Shown: piece after piece, positions 36,939-46,913 of the stretch
Position numbering within the stretch: position 1 is the stretch's first letter
Layout: every line of letters starts with the position of its first letter
From: Euhalothece natronophila Z-M001
GTDB lineage: Bacteria; Cyanobacteriota; Cyanobacteriia; Cyanobacteriales; Rubidibacteraceae
DNA length: 64,000 nt
Direction of reading: 5' to 3'
NCBI RefSeq assembly: GCF_007904085.1
Contig: NZ_CP042326.1
Location: 2,356,001 to 2,420,000 of the forward strand
Notes under the pieces: model-generated
Databases searched by the model: none
Seen by the model: the letters and a program-made list of their open reading frames with translations, nothing else
What the model was told of the DNA's origin: nothing
Position numbers and translations under genes: made by a program

Positions 36939-38195
36939 ATTCCCATATAGACTCTTATCTAGGCAACCGTAGTTGCCCCCGACAGACCGACGGGGCTTAT
37001 AAAGGGCGGAACTGAATTCCGCCCACAGCCCCTTGCCGTGACTGGGCTGTTTCACCACGGGCGCACCGACCGCAGTTAATCCTCGCTTTAACACCACTTC
37101 TGCTGCTGCTACATCCCTGTCTTGCTGATATCCACACTCTGGACAAACATGAAGACGTTGGTTTAAGTCCTTTTTCCCAGTATGAACTCCACAATTAGGA
37201 CAAACTTGAGAGGTGTAATCCTTATCCACTTTGGCAAAATAGATATCTGTTTGAGAACAGACATCTTCCAAAATAGTTATGAACTGACCTAAGCCCATAT
37301 CCAGGGATTGCTTAGAGAACATTCCCTTACTCCAAGCTGTGAAGTTGATGTCTTCAACGAAGAGCATTCCAGTGTCAGCGCAGAGTTGATGAGCAAGCTT
37401 GAAGTGGTAATCTTTGCGTTGATTAGCTACTTTTTCGTGTAACTTAGCTATCCTCTTTTGTAGCTTGAGATACTTTCCAGACCCTTTTTTCTTGTTGCGT
37501 AGTTTTCTTTGCAGTAATCCAATCTTGCGCAGAACGCGATCAAGAAACTGTGGTCTTTTTATGGTTAAACCGTCAGAGGTAGCTAGCAGACTTTTAATTC
37601 CAACATCTAACCCCACTGCATGACCATGAGGTGGTGGTGTTGGGACATCCACATCTAATTCCAAAGCTAAGTTAACGTAGTAGCCAGACGCTTTCTTAAT
37701 GACTTGGACTTGTTTAATTTGGAATCCTTCTGGAATCTCCCGTGATTTAACGAACCTTACTTGTTTCAGTAAGGGCCTTTTAATCTGATTACCTTCGACT
37801 TCAATTTTGTTACTAACGAGATTAAAAGACTTCATCTTCTTCTTAAACCGAGGAAACCCTTTGCCTTGAGACTTCATGTCGTTAAAGGCTCGGTCAAGTT
37901 TCCTCAAAGTTTGTTGCATAGCCTGAGCATTCCCAGACTTAAGAAAGGGATAAGTTTTTTTAGCTTTGGTTAGGTTAGAGGATTGAATGTGGTAATTGGG
38001 ATATTCAAAAGGAGGTACAATATATTCCGAGGTGATCGAGCATGAATTAATCGGACAACTACGAGAGTTATACCAGAGCTTTCTTTCAGCCAAGGCATAA
38101 TTCCAAACCGAACGACAAACCTTGAGATTGTGTTCAATCTTTTCAATTTGTTCTTTCGTTGGTTTAATTTTGTAGTTGTACGTTAAATTCAGCAT
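36927..38195 (-). CDS. tnpB: RNA-guided nuclease TnpB (IS200/IS605 accessory protein)
   Basis: TnpB has 422 residues and is an RNA-guided DNA nuclease ancestral to Cas12. The RuvC catalytic residues are all present: Asp in AVGLDVGIKSLL (~195), Glu in MLFVEDINFTAW (~275) and Asp in GYQQDRDVAAAEV (~355). A zinc finger lies between the last two: CPNCG and CPECG. The N-terminus NYKIKPTKEQIEKIEHNLKV is typical. The C-terminal ~50 residues past the last motif are variable, as expected where the gene overlaps the guide RNA. No tnpA accompanies it. It lies between an exported-protein gene and lpdA and does not break either. Confidence 0.93.
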   Translation of the reverse strand: MLNLTYNYKIKPTKEQIEKIEHNLKVCRSVWNYALAERKLWYNSRSCPINSCSITSEYIVPPFEYPNYHIQSSNLTKAKKTYPFLKSGNAQAMQQTLRKLDRAFNDMKSQGKGFPRFKKKMKSFNLVSNKIEVEGNQIKRPLLKQVRFVKSREIPEGFQIKQVQVIKKASGYYVNLALELDVDVPTPPPHGHAVGLDVGIKSLLATSDGLTIKRPQFLDRVLRKIGLLQRKLRNKKKGSGKYLKLQKRIAKLHEKVANQRKDYHFKLAHQLCADTGMLFVEDINFTAWSKGMFSKQSLDMGLGQFITILEDVCSQTDIYFAKVDKDYTSQVCPNCGVHTGKKDLNQRLHVCPECGYQQDRDVAAAEVVLKRGLTAVGAPVVKQPSHGKGLWAEFSSALYKPRRSVGGNYGCLDKSLYGNLPL

Positions 38196-38279
38196 CGACC
38201 AGATTTCTCAACATTAATCTGAGTTTAGCACCTATCTTACATAATGGGTAAACTTATTGTAACTGGCCTGATTCATCTA

Positions 38280-38304
38280 CCCGTTAACCTAACAGTATAA
38301 CGGG
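38280..38304 (-). repeat. Left-end hairpin of the TnpB element
   Basis: CCCGTTA and TAACGGG pair across an 11-base loop, about 85 bp upstream of the tnpB start. The arms match those of the right-end hairpin but the loop lacks the AATC-GATT core. Confidence 0.65.
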
Positions 38305-38394
38305 GCGGAGCGAAGTGAGCATCTTCTCAGGACGTTAAGATAATCCGTTAAGATAATAACTCGACTAGGAATCTCAATAAGGAGGAAGATAATA

Positions 38395-39825
38395 GTGGCG
38401 GAATTTGATTATGATCTCATCATAGTGGGTGCAGGTGTTGGTGGACATGGGGCAGCCCTTCATGCTGTAAAACAAGGACTGAAAACTGCAATTATTGAAG
38501 CCAAAGACATGGGAGGGACTTGTGTTAACCGCGGATGTGTTCCTTCTAAAGCCCTCCTCGCGGCTTCTGGGCGAGTGCGAGAATTACAAGATACCAACCA
38601 TCTTCAAAGTTTGGGGGTGAATGTGGGAAATGTGAGTTTTGACCATAGCGCGATCGCGCAACACGCCCAAAGTTTGGTAGAAAAAATTCGGGGCGACATG
38701 AGTAACAGTCTCAATCGCTTAAAAGTAGATACCATTAACGGTTGGGGAAAAGTGGTTGCGCCACAAAAGGTAAGTGTCCTCACTGAAGAAGGCGAAAAAA
38801 CCATCACTGGACGGGATATTATGCTTTCTCCCGGTTCCACTCCTTTTGTTCCCCCTGGCATTCAACTTGATGGAAAAACCGTTTACACTAGCGATGATGC
38901 CCTGAAATTAAGTTGGATTCCAGACTGGATTGCAATCATTGGTAGCGGTTATATTGGCTTAGAATTTTCTGATATTTACTCAGCACTCGGATCTGAGATT
39001 ACGATGATCGAGGCGCTAGATAAATTAATGCCAGGTTTTGATCGCGATATTGCCAAAATTGCCGAACGCGTTTTAATTAAACCCCGTGATATTGAAACCT
39101 ATTCAGGAGTCTTAGCAAAAAGTGTTAAGCCTGGTTCTCCTGTGGTCATTGAACTAGCTGATGCTAAAACTAAAGAAATTACAGAGGTGTTAGAAGTAGA
39201 TGCAGCCTTAGTTGCAACAGGTCGTGTTCCTGCCACCAAAAATATTGGACTGGAAACCATTGGCGTAGAAACTGATCGCCGCGGTTATATCCCTGTTAAT
39301 GATAACCTACAAGTTGTTTCCAATGGTGAACCTGTTCCCAACTTATGGGCAATTGGAGATGCTACGGGCAAAATGATGTTAGCCCATGCTGCCTCTGCAC
39401 AGGGCATTTCTGCAGTGGAAAACATTTGTGGTAATCATCATCAAGTTAACTATCGCGCAATTCCTGCTGCTGCCTTTACCCATCCTGAAATTAGTTATGT
39501 CGGTTTAACCGAAGATGCAGCGAAAGAATTAGGAAAAGAAGAAGGTTTCCCTGTAAAATCAGTTCGTACCTACTTTAAAGCCAACTCCAAAGCTTTAGCA
39601 GAAGGAGAAGAAGATGGGGTAGCAAAAATTATTTATCGCCAAGACACAGGGGAATTATTAGGAGCACATATTATTGGAATGCACGCTTCAGATTTAATTC
39701 AAGAAGCCGCTAATGCCATTGCTTCAGGAGAACCTGTACAAAATTTAGCCTTTAATGTTCATACTCATCCGACACTTTCAGAAGTGTTAGATGAAGCATT
39801 TAAACGTGCTGAAGTAAAAAGTTAA
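38395..39825 (+). CDS. lpdA: Dihydrolipoamide dehydrogenase
   Basis: Dihydrolipoamide dehydrogenase is the FAD-dependent E3 subunit of pyruvate dehydrogenase and glycine cleavage; this one has 476 residues. FAD binding is at [17 protein letters not shown] and the redox disulfide is in [19 protein letters not shown] binding is at [19 protein letters not shown], and the C-terminal base lies in [15 protein letters not shown]. Start is GTG, supported by a strong AAGGAGGAAG ribosome site eight bases upstream. It is downstream of the TnpB element's left end, which does not interrupt the gene but may have displaced its promoter. Confidence 0.95.
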   Translation: MAEFDYDLIIVGAGVGGHGAALHAVKQGLKTAIIEAKDMGGTCVNRGCVPSKALLAASGRVRELQDTNHLQSLGVNVGNVSFDHSAIAQHAQSLVEKIRGDMSNSLNRLKVDTINGWGKVVAPQKVSVLTEEGEKTITGRDIMLSPGSTPFVPPGIQLDGKTVYTSDDALKLSWIPDWIAIIGSGYIGLEFSDIYSALGSEITMIEALDKLMPGFDRDIAKIAERVLIKPRDIETYSGVLAKSVKPGSPVVIELADAKTKEITEVLEVDAALVATGRVPATKNIGLETIGVETDRRGYIPVNDNLQVVSNGEPVPNLWAIGDATGKMMLAHAASAQGISAVENICGNHHQVNYRAIPAAAFTHPEISYVGLTEDAAKELGKEEGFPVKSVRTYFKANSKALAEGEEDGVAKIIYRQDTGELLGAHIIGMHASDLIQEAANAIASGEPVQNLAFNVHTHPTLSEVLDEAFKRAEVKS

Positions 39826-39880
39826 TTAGGAAATTTTTTCTTTTTTTAAGGTGCTTTAACAGAAAGTCCATGAATTATTT

Positions 39881-39926
39881 AAGGGATTAGGAGATAGTTT
39901 TAACTCTCCTTGTTGTCCCTTTTTTC
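39881..39926 (+). terminator. Rho-independent terminator after lpdA
   Basis: AAGGGA...AGGAGA pairs with TCTCCT...TCCCTT across a short loop, with an internal bulge, followed by a run of six T. It lies ~55 bp past the lpdA stop. Confidence 0.75.
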
Positions 39927-39987
39927 CTATCTAATATTAAAATCATGATGCTAAACTAGTCTCGGGTTGGAGACAGGAGGAAAATTA

Positions 39988-40767
39988 ATGAATTCTCTAG
40001 AAAATAAGGTGGTTTTAATTACAGGCGCTAGTAGTGGAATTGGGGAAGCTTGTGCCAGAATATTTGCTCAAGGAGGGGCAAAGTTAATTTTAAATGCTCG
40101 CCGTCAAGATTCATTAGAAAAATTAGCCAAGGAACTCAATGAAAAGTATGGTAGTGAGTGCCAATTACTCCCCTTTGATGTGCGAGATCGATCATCTGTG
40201 GAATTAAATGTTCGTTCCCTTCCTGCTAGCTGGTCAAACATTGAAGTGTTAATCAATAACGCAGGGTTAAGTCGTGGCTTAGATCCCCTACAAGACGGGA
40301 AAATTGAAGACTGGGAGGAAATGATCGATACCAATATTAAAGGGTTACTCTATATGACCCGACACATTACTCCCAAAATGATAGAACAAGGAAGCGGTCA
40401 TGTGATTAATATCGGATCAATCGCTGGACATGACACTTATCCAAAAGGGAATGTTTATTGCGCCACGAAAGCTGCGGTACGTACCCTATCAGAAGGATTA
40501 AAACAAGATTTATTAGGAACACCTGTGCGAGTAAGTTGTATTGATCCAGGGTTGGTGCAAACTGAATTTAGTTTAGTGCGGTTTCGGGGAGAACAAGAAA
40601 AAGCTGAGAAAACTTATCAAGGCTTAACCCCCCTTTCCCCTGAAGATGTGGCTGATGTCATTTATTTTTGCGCCACCCGTCCCCCACACGTTAACATTAG
40701 TGAAATGCTGGTTATCCCAACTGATCAAAGTGGTTCTACCATGGTTCATCGCAACAGTGAATCATAA
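39988..40767 (+). CDS. Short-chain dehydrogenase/reductase
   Basis: This is a 259-residue classical SDR. VLITGASSGIGEACARIFA is the NADP-binding TGxxxGIG motif, LINNAGLSRG the NNAG motif, and the catalytic Ser-Tyr-Lys are in NIGSIAG and YPKGNVYCATKAAV. The C-terminal part (YFCATRPPHVNISEMLVIP) places it near the YdfG/3-hydroxy acid dehydrogenase group. Substrate is uncertain. ATG at 39988 is preceded by an AGGAGG site, which decides it over an in-frame start 21 bp upstream. Confidence 0.9.
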   Translation: MNSLENKVVLITGASSGIGEACARIFAQGGAKLILNARRQDSLEKLAKELNEKYGSECQLLPFDVRDRSSVELNVRSLPASWSNIEVLINNAGLSRGLDPLQDGKIEDWEEMIDTNIKGLLYMTRHITPKMIEQGSGHVINIGSIAGHDTYPKGNVYCATKAAVRTLSEGLKQDLLGTPVRVSCIDPGLVQTEFSLVRFRGEQEKAEKTYQGLTPLSPEDVADVIYFCATRPPHVNISEMLVIPTDQSGSTMVHRNSES

Positions 40768-40822
40768 ATCATTAGTAACTTCCAATACGAGCAAAAATTT
40801 CAAAAACAACAACGAATGACCA

Positions 40823-41317
40823 ATGACCAATAGCAATATTCAATTTTGTTATGATCCTGAAAAAATAAATATTACCACCTTGCAAAATCTTCTTAATCTC
40901 TGTGCATTTTGGGCAGAAGGGCGAAGTAAAGAAGGATTAGAAATCGCAATTGCTAATAGTAACCCTGTTATTACTGTATGGGATGGTGAGCATTTAATTG
41001 GGTTTTCACGAGCAACAACGGATTGTGTTTATCGGGCTACAATTTGGGATGTGGTGATTCACCCTGAATATCGAGGGATTGGTTTAGGAAGTAAATTAGT
41101 AGAAACGATGCTAGCTCATCCTCGTTTAAATCAAGTGGAAAGAGTTTATTTAATGACCACTTATCAACAAAAGTTTTATAAAGAAATTGGATTTCAAGAA
41201 AATCACACTACGACTATGGTAATTTATAATAATGATTTTCCTCAACATAAGATCTCCTCTCAGCAAGTAGAAGAAATGGTAGAAGTGCCCTTTTCTTCTA
41301 GCAAAATTAATGATTAA
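40823..41317 (+). CDS. GNAT-family N-acetyltransferase
   Basis: This is a 164-residue GCN5-related acetyltransferase. VVIHPEYRGIGLGSKLVETM is motif A with the acetyl-CoA-binding RGIGLG loop, and FYKEIGFQENHTTTMVIY is motif B. Homologous cyanobacterial and plastid proteins exist and act on amines or protein N-termini; the acceptor here is unknown. The start codon falls in a heptamer, ATGACCA ATGACCA, giving Met-Thr-Asn-Ser-Asn, so the first residues are likely repeat-derived. Confidence 0.85.
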   Translation: MTNSNIQFCYDPEKINITTLQNLLNLCAFWAEGRSKEGLEIAIANSNPVITVWDGEHLIGFSRATTDCVYRATIWDVVIHPEYRGIGLGSKLVETMLAHPRLNQVERVYLMTTYQQKFYKEIGFQENHTTTMVIYNNDFPQHKISSQQVEEMVEVPFSSSKIND

Positions 41318-41465
41318 TTAGGAGCTTTCGATGATAGGGATTCAGTTGATTAGCCTCTGCTAATGTCAAAAGACTGTAACAAAAACTACAAAACCCCTGC
41401 AAGGGATCGCCATAGTTTGAGACACTAGAAGAGTAGTCGTTAAAAATAGAAGATGGGAGGATTGT

Positions 41466-42653
41466 GTGGGCAGATTCCGTGATGTCCCGTTAGCCAGCCG
41501 TGTCGGAGAAGTTAGCCCTTCTTTGACCCTAGAAATTGCCGCTAAAGCGAAAGCCATGAAAGCCGACGGGTTAGATGTTTGTAGTTTTAGTGCTGGAGAA
41601 CCCGATTTTGATACGCCTTCTCATGTGGTTGAAGCCGCTAAGCGAGCTTTAGATGATGGCAAGACACGGTATGGGTCAGCTGCTGGGGAAGCGGAACTAC
41701 GAAGCGCGATCGCGCAAAAATTAAACTTAGACAATAATTTACCCTATAACCCTGAAAATGTCATTGTCACCAATGGGGGCAAATATTCCCTTTTTAATTT
41801 AATGCAAGTTCTCATTAACCCCGGTGATGAGGTAATTATTCCCTCTCCTTATTGGTTAAGCTATCCTGAAATGGTCAAACTGGCTGGGGGAGTTCCTGTT
41901 ATTGTTCCCACAACCAGCGCTCAACAATATAAAATTACCGCCTCTCAACTCCAAGATGCGATTACCCCGCAAAGCAAACTATTTATTCTCAACTCTCCTA
42001 CCAATCCCACAGGAACGGTTTATTCTCAAGAGGAATTAGAGGCGTTAGCCACAGTGATTGTGAATAATGATCTGTTAGTCGTCTCTGATGAGATTTACGA
42101 GAAAATTCTTTATGATGATGCCGAACATATTAGTATTGGCAGCTTAAATCCAGAAATTTTTGCTCGTACTTTAGTGAGTAGTGGCTTTGCAAAAACTTAT
42201 GCCATGACTGGTTGGCGCGTGGGATATTTAGCAGGGAGCGAAAAAATTATTAAAGCCATGACCAGCATTCAGAGTCATAGCACCTCGAATGTTTGTACAT
42301 TTGCCCAATACGGCGCGATCGCGGCTTTAAAAAATCCCCTCTCGGAAAAAGCTATCTCCGAAATGCGAGAAGCCTTTACCGAACGTCGAAAAGTGATGTT
42401 AGAAGTTCTTTCTACAGTTCCTCAATTAAGTTGTTCCAAACCTTACGGGGCCTTCTATCTGTTCTTAGATATTAGTCAAACTGGGAAAACTTCCTTAGAG
42501 TTTGCTAATCAACTATTAGAAGAACAACAAGTGGCAACTGTACCCGGGATTGCTTTTGGCAATGATGCTTGTATTCGTTTATCTTACGCCACAGACATGA
42601 ATACCATTAAAAATGGCTTGGAACGTCTAACCAAATTTGTACAGGGGATTTAG
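41466..42653 (+). CDS. aspC: Aspartate aminotransferase
   Basis: This is a class I PLP-dependent aminotransferase of 395 residues. [17 protein letters not shown] is the substrate loop, [16 protein letters not shown] contains the conserved NPTG motif, and the PLP Lys is in [20 protein letters not shown]. It exchanges amino groups between aspartate and 2-oxoglutarate; some cyanobacterial relatives also accept prephenate. Start is GTG, giving [13 protein letters not shown]. Other group members (kynurenine or tyrosine aminotransferase) are less likely. Confidence 0.92.
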   Translation: MGRFRDVPLASRVGEVSPSLTLEIAAKAKAMKADGLDVCSFSAGEPDFDTPSHVVEAAKRALDDGKTRYGSAAGEAELRSAIAQKLNLDNNLPYNPENVIVTNGGKYSLFNLMQVLINPGDEVIIPSPYWLSYPEMVKLAGGVPVIVPTTSAQQYKITASQLQDAITPQSKLFILNSPTNPTGTVYSQEELEALATVIVNNDLLVVSDEIYEKILYDDAEHISIGSLNPEIFARTLVSSGFAKTYAMTGWRVGYLAGSEKIIKAMTSIQSHSTSNVCTFAQYGAIAALKNPLSEKAISEMREAFTERRKVMLEVLSTVPQLSCSKPYGAFYLFLDISQTGKTSLEFANQLLEEQQVATVPGIAFGNDACIRLSYATDMNTIKNGLERLTKFVQGI

Positions 42654-42746
42654 AAGGGAAAATCTTTCCCAAAGCTGATTAAACTCAATGATAAGAGTTG
42701 GTACATTAAATGGCGGTATAATTTAGGTTTTGGCAGGGAGGAGACA

Positions 42747-43991
42747 ATGAACACCAACAATCGTCAACAAATTGCCTTAATTTCGGTTCATGGAGACCCC
42801 GCAGTGGATATTGGGGGAGAAGAAGCGGGTGGGCAAAATGTTTATGTACGACAAGTAGGAGAAGCCCTCGCCCAATTAGGGTGGGAGGTGGATATGTTTA
42901 CTCGTAAAACCGATGTTAATCAACCGAATATTGTTCAACACCAAGATCATTGTCGTACCATTCGCATTAGTGCCGGACCTGAAACTTTTATTCCCCGACA
43001 AGAAATTTTTGAACACTGCGATCGCGTGGTAGAAGGAATCATTAAATTTGCCCGTCAAGAAGGACGAGAATATTCCCTTCTCCATACGAATTACTGGCTA
43101 TCAGCCTGGGTCGGGTTAGAATTACAGCGCAGACTTTCTCTTCCCATTGTCCATACTTACCACTCTCTCGGGGCAGTGAAATATAAATCTGTGCAAGAAC
43201 CCCCACAAACAGCAACTAGACGGTTAGAAATTGAAAAAGCCATTTTAGAAAATGCCAACTGTATTGTTGCCACCAGTCCCCAAGAAGAAGAAAATCTGCG
43301 ATCGCTGGTTTCCTCTCGCGGTAACATTGAAATCATCCCCTGTGGCACAAATATCAATCACTTTGGTTCAATTTCTTACCAACAAGCCAGAGAAAAACTA
43401 GGCTTTTCCCCAAAAGAAAACATCATCTTTTATATCGGTCGTTTTGATCCACGTAAAGGTATTGAAACCCTAGTTCGCGCCGTTGCCAACTCCAAACTAC
43501 GAGGACAAGAACCCCTACGCTTAATTATCGGCGGAGCCTATCGTCCCGGTCAAAGTGACGGTGAAGAAAAAGAACGCATCAGCAAAATTGTCGAAGAATT
43601 AGGACTTAGTGACATAACAGAATTTCCAGGGCGAATTGCTGACGAAAACCTCCCCACCTACTTTGCCGCCGCTGATGTTTGTGTTGTTCCCAGCCATTAT
43701 GAACCCTTTGGCTTAGTTCCGATTGAAGCCATGGCAAGTGGAACTCCTGTTGTTGGCAGTGCAGTGGGTGGACTCAACTTTACCGTTGTCTCAGAAGAAA
43801 CAGGCTTATTAGTTCCCCCCAAAGATAACGCCGCCTTCACCGAAGCCATTGATCGCATTTTAAGTGATCCCCAATGGCGCAACCAACTCGGAGAAAACGC
43901 TCGAAAACGCATGGAAGAAAAATTTAGTTGGGAAGGGGTAACCTCACAACTCAGTGACTTATATTCCCGCATTATTAATCAACGAGTTTGA
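42747..43991 (+). CDS. Glycosyltransferase family 4 (sucrose-phosphate synthase-like or MshA-like)
   Basis: This is a GT-B glycosyltransferase of 414 residues. ISVHGDPAVDIGGEEAGGQN is the sugar-acceptor loop of the sucrose-phosphate synthase/MshA type. FYIGRFDPRKGIETLV binds the nucleotide sugar, and HYEPFGLVPIEAMASGTPVV carries the EX7E donor motif. Relatives in cyanobacteria make glycolipids, sucrose phosphate or polysaccharides, so the donor and acceptor are not fixed. Cytosolic; no membrane segment. It is tail-to-tail with the aldo/keto reductase, with a 13-bp overlap. Confidence 0.85.
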   Translation: MNTNNRQQIALISVHGDPAVDIGGEEAGGQNVYVRQVGEALAQLGWEVDMFTRKTDVNQPNIVQHQDHCRTIRISAGPETFIPRQEIFEHCDRVVEGIIKFARQEGREYSLLHTNYWLSAWVGLELQRRLSLPIVHTYHSLGAVKYKSVQEPPQTATRRLEIEKAILENANCIVATSPQEEENLRSLVSSRGNIEIIPCGTNINHFGSISYQQAREKLGFSPKENIIFYIGRFDPRKGIETLVRAVANSKLRGQEPLRLIIGGAYRPGQSDGEEKERISKIVEELGLSDITEFPGRIADENLPTYFAAADVCVVPSHYEPFGLVPIEAMASGTPVVGSAVGGLNFTVVSEETGLLVPPKDNAAFTEAIDRILSDPQWRNQLGENARKRMEEKFSWEGVTSQLSDLYSRIINQRV

Positions 43992-44977
43992 AAAATATTC
44001 TGCACCATCTGCCGAGAAATTTGGTTACTAGCGAGATCTAATTCCTTCACCTCAGCCTCACTCAGTCGCCATCCCAATGCCCCCACATTTTCTTGCGCTT
44101 GTTCGAGATTTTTCGCCCCAGGAATGGGGATTGTTCCCTTACAAATACACCAATTCAACGCCACTTGCGAAAGCGTCTTACCACGAAAATTGGCAATCTC
44201 CCGTAACGTATCTAAAACAGGCTGGATACCAGGTAATAAATAGCGAAATAATAATCCCCGTATTCCTTTCGGAAACACCCCATTGCCATATTTCCCCGTT
44301 AATAACCCTAAAGTCAGCGGACTATAAGCAATTAACTGAATCCCTAGATCATCACAAAGCGCTTTTAATCCTAATTTTTCCACCGTCACCGTCGATAAAA
44401 GGGAATATTGCACCTGTAACGTCACAATGGGAACCCCTCGTTGCGAAAACCTTTGATGAATCTGTTTAAGGCGTTTAGGGCCATAATTAGATAAACCCAC
44501 CCCTTTTACCTCTCCCTGTTCATAAAGATCAGCCAAGCCATCAAGAAGGGCATTTTCCTGCCAAGGGGCATAATTTGCTGTTGGCCAGTGCATTTGCGCT
44601 AGATCTACAGGTTTTCCCAAACGTTCCGCCGAAGCCTGACAAGCCGACACCATAGACTGACGAGTTAGCCGCCAAGGATACGCCGCTAATTTTGTCGCAA
44701 TACAGATATTATCCTTCTCATCCCCCTGATAATCGCGGGTAAACTGTCCTAAAAGTTGCTCACTGCGTCCTTTTAATTTTCCCGTTCCATAAGAGTCCCC
44801 GGTATCAAAAAGCGTCACCCCTTTATCCACACAAAAATTAAAGACTTCCTGTAAGTTTTGATCTTGACTTTGATCATAATCCCATAACAACTTATTGCCC
44901 CAAGCCCAAGTTCCACACCCCATCGTTGGCAGTAATAATTGATTATTAACTTTAATTTTATTTTCTTTAGCTTGCAT
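43979..44977 (-). CDS. Aldo/keto reductase
   Basis: This is an NADPH-dependent TIM-barrel reductase of 332 residues. The catalytic Asp-Tyr-Lys-His are represented by FDTGDSYGTGKLKGRSE (Asp, Tyr), IATKLAAYPWRL (Lys) and AQMHWP (His). VGLSNYGPKRL and YSPLTLGLLTGKYG are other AKR blocks, and IPIPGAKNLEQAQENVGAL is the cofactor-binding end. Substrate unknown; cyanobacterial and plant relatives reduce reactive aldehydes. It is divergent from the P450 gene. Confidence 0.9.
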   Translation of the reverse strand: MQAKENKIKVNNQLLLPTMGCGTWAWGNKLLWDYDQSQDQNLQEVFNFCVDKGVTLFDTGDSYGTGKLKGRSEQLLGQFTRDYQGDEKDNICIATKLAAYPWRLTRQSMVSACQASAERLGKPVDLAQMHWPTANYAPWQENALLDGLADLYEQGEVKGVGLSNYGPKRLKQIHQRFSQRGVPIVTLQVQYSLLSTVTVEKLGLKALCDDLGIQLIAYSPLTLGLLTGKYGNGVFPKGIRGLLFRYLLPGIQPVLDTLREIANFRGKTLSQVALNWCICKGTIPIPGAKNLEQAQENVGALGWRLSEAEVKELDLASNQISRQMVQNIFQTR

Positions 44978-45061
44978 ATTATTAGGTTTGATAGTTTATT
45001 AACAATTTTATCAAGAGTGGTGAGCTAAACTAGAAAGTAAAGTAAGTTTTAATCGCTTCCG

Positions 45062-46417
45062 ATGACAACAACAACTGCGCTTCAACAACAATTACCGCCT
45101 GGCCCAAAAGAACCTGTATGGTTTCAACTTTTACAATGGATCAGCGATCCGATCAAAGTCATGGAAACGTCCCAAACCACTTATGGTGATCTCTTTACGT
45201 TAAACTTCTTTAAAAACAAACCTTTTGTTTTTATTTCTAATCCTGATACTATCAAAGAAATTTTAAGCCAAGATCAAAAACAGTTTCTGAGTGGAAAAGG
45301 GAATGAGATACTAGTACCCTTTGTAGGTGAGCATTCAATTTTATTAACAGATGAAACAACTCATACTCGACAACGAAAATTAATGTTTCCCCCTTTTCAT
45401 GGAGAAAAAATTAACTATTATGGAGAAGTGATAGCAAAGATTACAGAAAAAGTCGCTCAAACTTGGACAAAAGAGAAACCTTTTTCTATCCGCCCCTCGA
45501 TTCAAGAAATTACCTTAGAAGTCATTATGCAAACAATTTTTGGAATTTCAGAGGGAGCGCGTCATCAACAATTAAAAACTCGCTTGATGAAGTCTCTAGA
45601 ATTAGCAACGGGATCAGTTTTACGCTCAAGTTTACTCTTTTTTCCGCTATTACAACAAGATTTTCCAGGTAGCCCTTGGCGCAATTTCGTAAAACGCCAG
45701 CAGTCCATTAATGACTTATTACAAGCCGAACTTGAAGAACGACGCAATAGTGAAGAAGAAGGTGGAAATGATATTCTCAGCTTACTCTTGTCAGCGCGAG
45801 ACGAAGAGGGGAACCCGATGGGTGACGAGGAATTACGTAATCAGTTAATGACCCTTTTATTCGCGGGACATGAAACCACAGCAACCGCCTTAACTTGGGC
45901 TTTTTATTGGATTCATAAATTGCCAGAAGTGCGAGAAAAACTATTAGCAGAATTAGAGAGTGTTTCTGATACGAGTAATATTAAAGAACTCAATAACTTA
46001 TCCTATTTAGACGCTGTATGCAAGGAAGTTTTACGGATTTATCCAGTTGCTATTGTTACTTTTCCTCGTATTACTAAAGATACCCTTGTTATTGGCAATT
46101 ATGAATATCCTCCTGACACAGTGCTAGCACCTTGTATTTATCTGTTGCATCACCGTGAGGAAATTTATCCCAACTCAAAACAATTTAAACCTGAACGTTT
46201 TCTAGAACGAGAGTTTAGCCCCTATGAATTTATGCCCTTTGGTGGGGGAAGTCGTCGCTGCATTGGGGATGTTTTTGCACAAATGGAAATGAAGATTGTT
46301 ATTGCTACTATTTTGAAAAACTATCAGTTAACCTTAGCAGAAAAGAAACCTGTTAAGCCCGTAAGAAGAGGAGTCACAGTTGCCCCTGCAGGTGGCGTAA
46401 AAATGATTAGTCATTAG
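45062..46417 (+). CDS. Cytochrome P450 (copy 1), CYP110-like
   Basis: This is a soluble-type P450 of 451 residues. The oxygen-binding helix is LLFAGHETTATALTWAFYW, the ExxR is in VCKEVLRIYP and the heme Cys in FMPFGGGSRRCIGDVFA. The N-terminus QQQLPPGPKEP is proline-rich without a membrane anchor. The CYP110 group of filamentous and some other cyanobacteria hydroxylates fatty acids or alkanes; this subfamily is suggested only. A second, clearly similar P450 lies at 51784, with the IS cluster between. The C-terminal Met-Ile-Ser-His-stop is written by a 7-bp repeat. No ferredoxin or reductase partner is adjacent. Confidence 0.94.
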   Translation: MTTTTALQQQLPPGPKEPVWFQLLQWISDPIKVMETSQTTYGDLFTLNFFKNKPFVFISNPDTIKEILSQDQKQFLSGKGNEILVPFVGEHSILLTDETTHTRQRKLMFPPFHGEKINYYGEVIAKITEKVAQTWTKEKPFSIRPSIQEITLEVIMQTIFGISEGARHQQLKTRLMKSLELATGSVLRSSLLFFPLLQQDFPGSPWRNFVKRQQSINDLLQAELEERRNSEEEGGNDILSLLLSARDEEGNPMGDEELRNQLMTLLFAGHETTATALTWAFYWIHKLPEVREKLLAELESVSDTSNIKELNNLSYLDAVCKEVLRIYPVAIVTFPRITKDTLVIGNYEYPPDTVLAPCIYLLHHREEIYPNSKQFKPERFLEREFSPYEFMPFGGGSRRCIGDVFAQMEMKIVIATILKNYQLTLAEKKPVKPVRRGVTVAPAGGVKMISH

Positions 46418-46433
46418 TCATCAGTCATTAGTT
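46401..46433. repeat. 7-bp repeats at the P450-1 3' end
   Basis: Four to five degenerate AGTCATT units supply the last three codons and stop of P450-1 and end directly against the terminal TATGAAAT of the truncated IS630. Confidence 0.75.
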
Positions 46434-46436
46434 ATA

Positions 46437-46913
46437 TGAAATATCTAAATGTTTGCTACAGATAAAGCATTGAGAATAAAGTCCCATCCAGTGATCTGAG
46501 TAATCACTTGAGAACTTAATTTTGATAAGATTTTGGAAAGTCGCTTTCTTAAATCATCTAAATCGGGAAAGAATTCCCATTTCAAAGGTTTCTTAATTTC
46601 TTGCCATAATCGTTCAATGGGATTAACTTCTGGGGAATAAGGTGGTTGGAAAATTAAAATGACATTATCAGGAAGTTGTAACTCTAACCAAGTATGGCAA
46701 CGACTGTTATCAACTTGTATTAAGTGTAAATCGTCAGGATATTCTTGAGCAAACCAGCTTAAATACTGCTCAAAGCAAAGACCATCAAGATGAGAAAATT
46801 CTCTGAAAAAATTCTCTCCCGTTCTCGGTTCCACTAAACCGTACAACCATAAATAATCAAACTTCCACTGTTTTTTTCCTGTCGGTTGAATTCCTTTACC
46901 TGTAATTTTTGTA
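46437..46913 (-). mobile_element. Truncated IS630 copy (3' half), interrupted by an IS1634-like element
   Basis: This fragment is the reverse complement of the last ~475 bp of the complete IS630 at 47109-48246 and looks identical by eye. It has an intact terminal TGAAAT with a flanking TA and encodes the last ~155 residues of the transposase, including the catalytic Asp and Glu. Its break at 46913 coincides exactly with the start of the IS1634-like terminal repeat. Any frame reading across the junction is an artefact. Confidence 0.9.

Larger units (their letters stand above)
36900..38310 (-). mobile_element. TnpB-only IS200/IS605-type element
   Basis: The element is defined by an intact tnpB and by subterminal hairpins at both ends: 36909-36938 at the right end (tnpB 3' side) and 38280-38304 at the left end. 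Both stems share CCCGTTA/TAACGGG. No tnpA (HUH transposase) is present, so it would need one in trans. Exact borders are not resolvable without an empty site. Confidence 0.75.

Noticed and set aside
42656-42670. GGGAAAATCTTTCCC after aspC as terminator
   Set aside because: The stem is short and has no T-run, so evidence is too weak to list.
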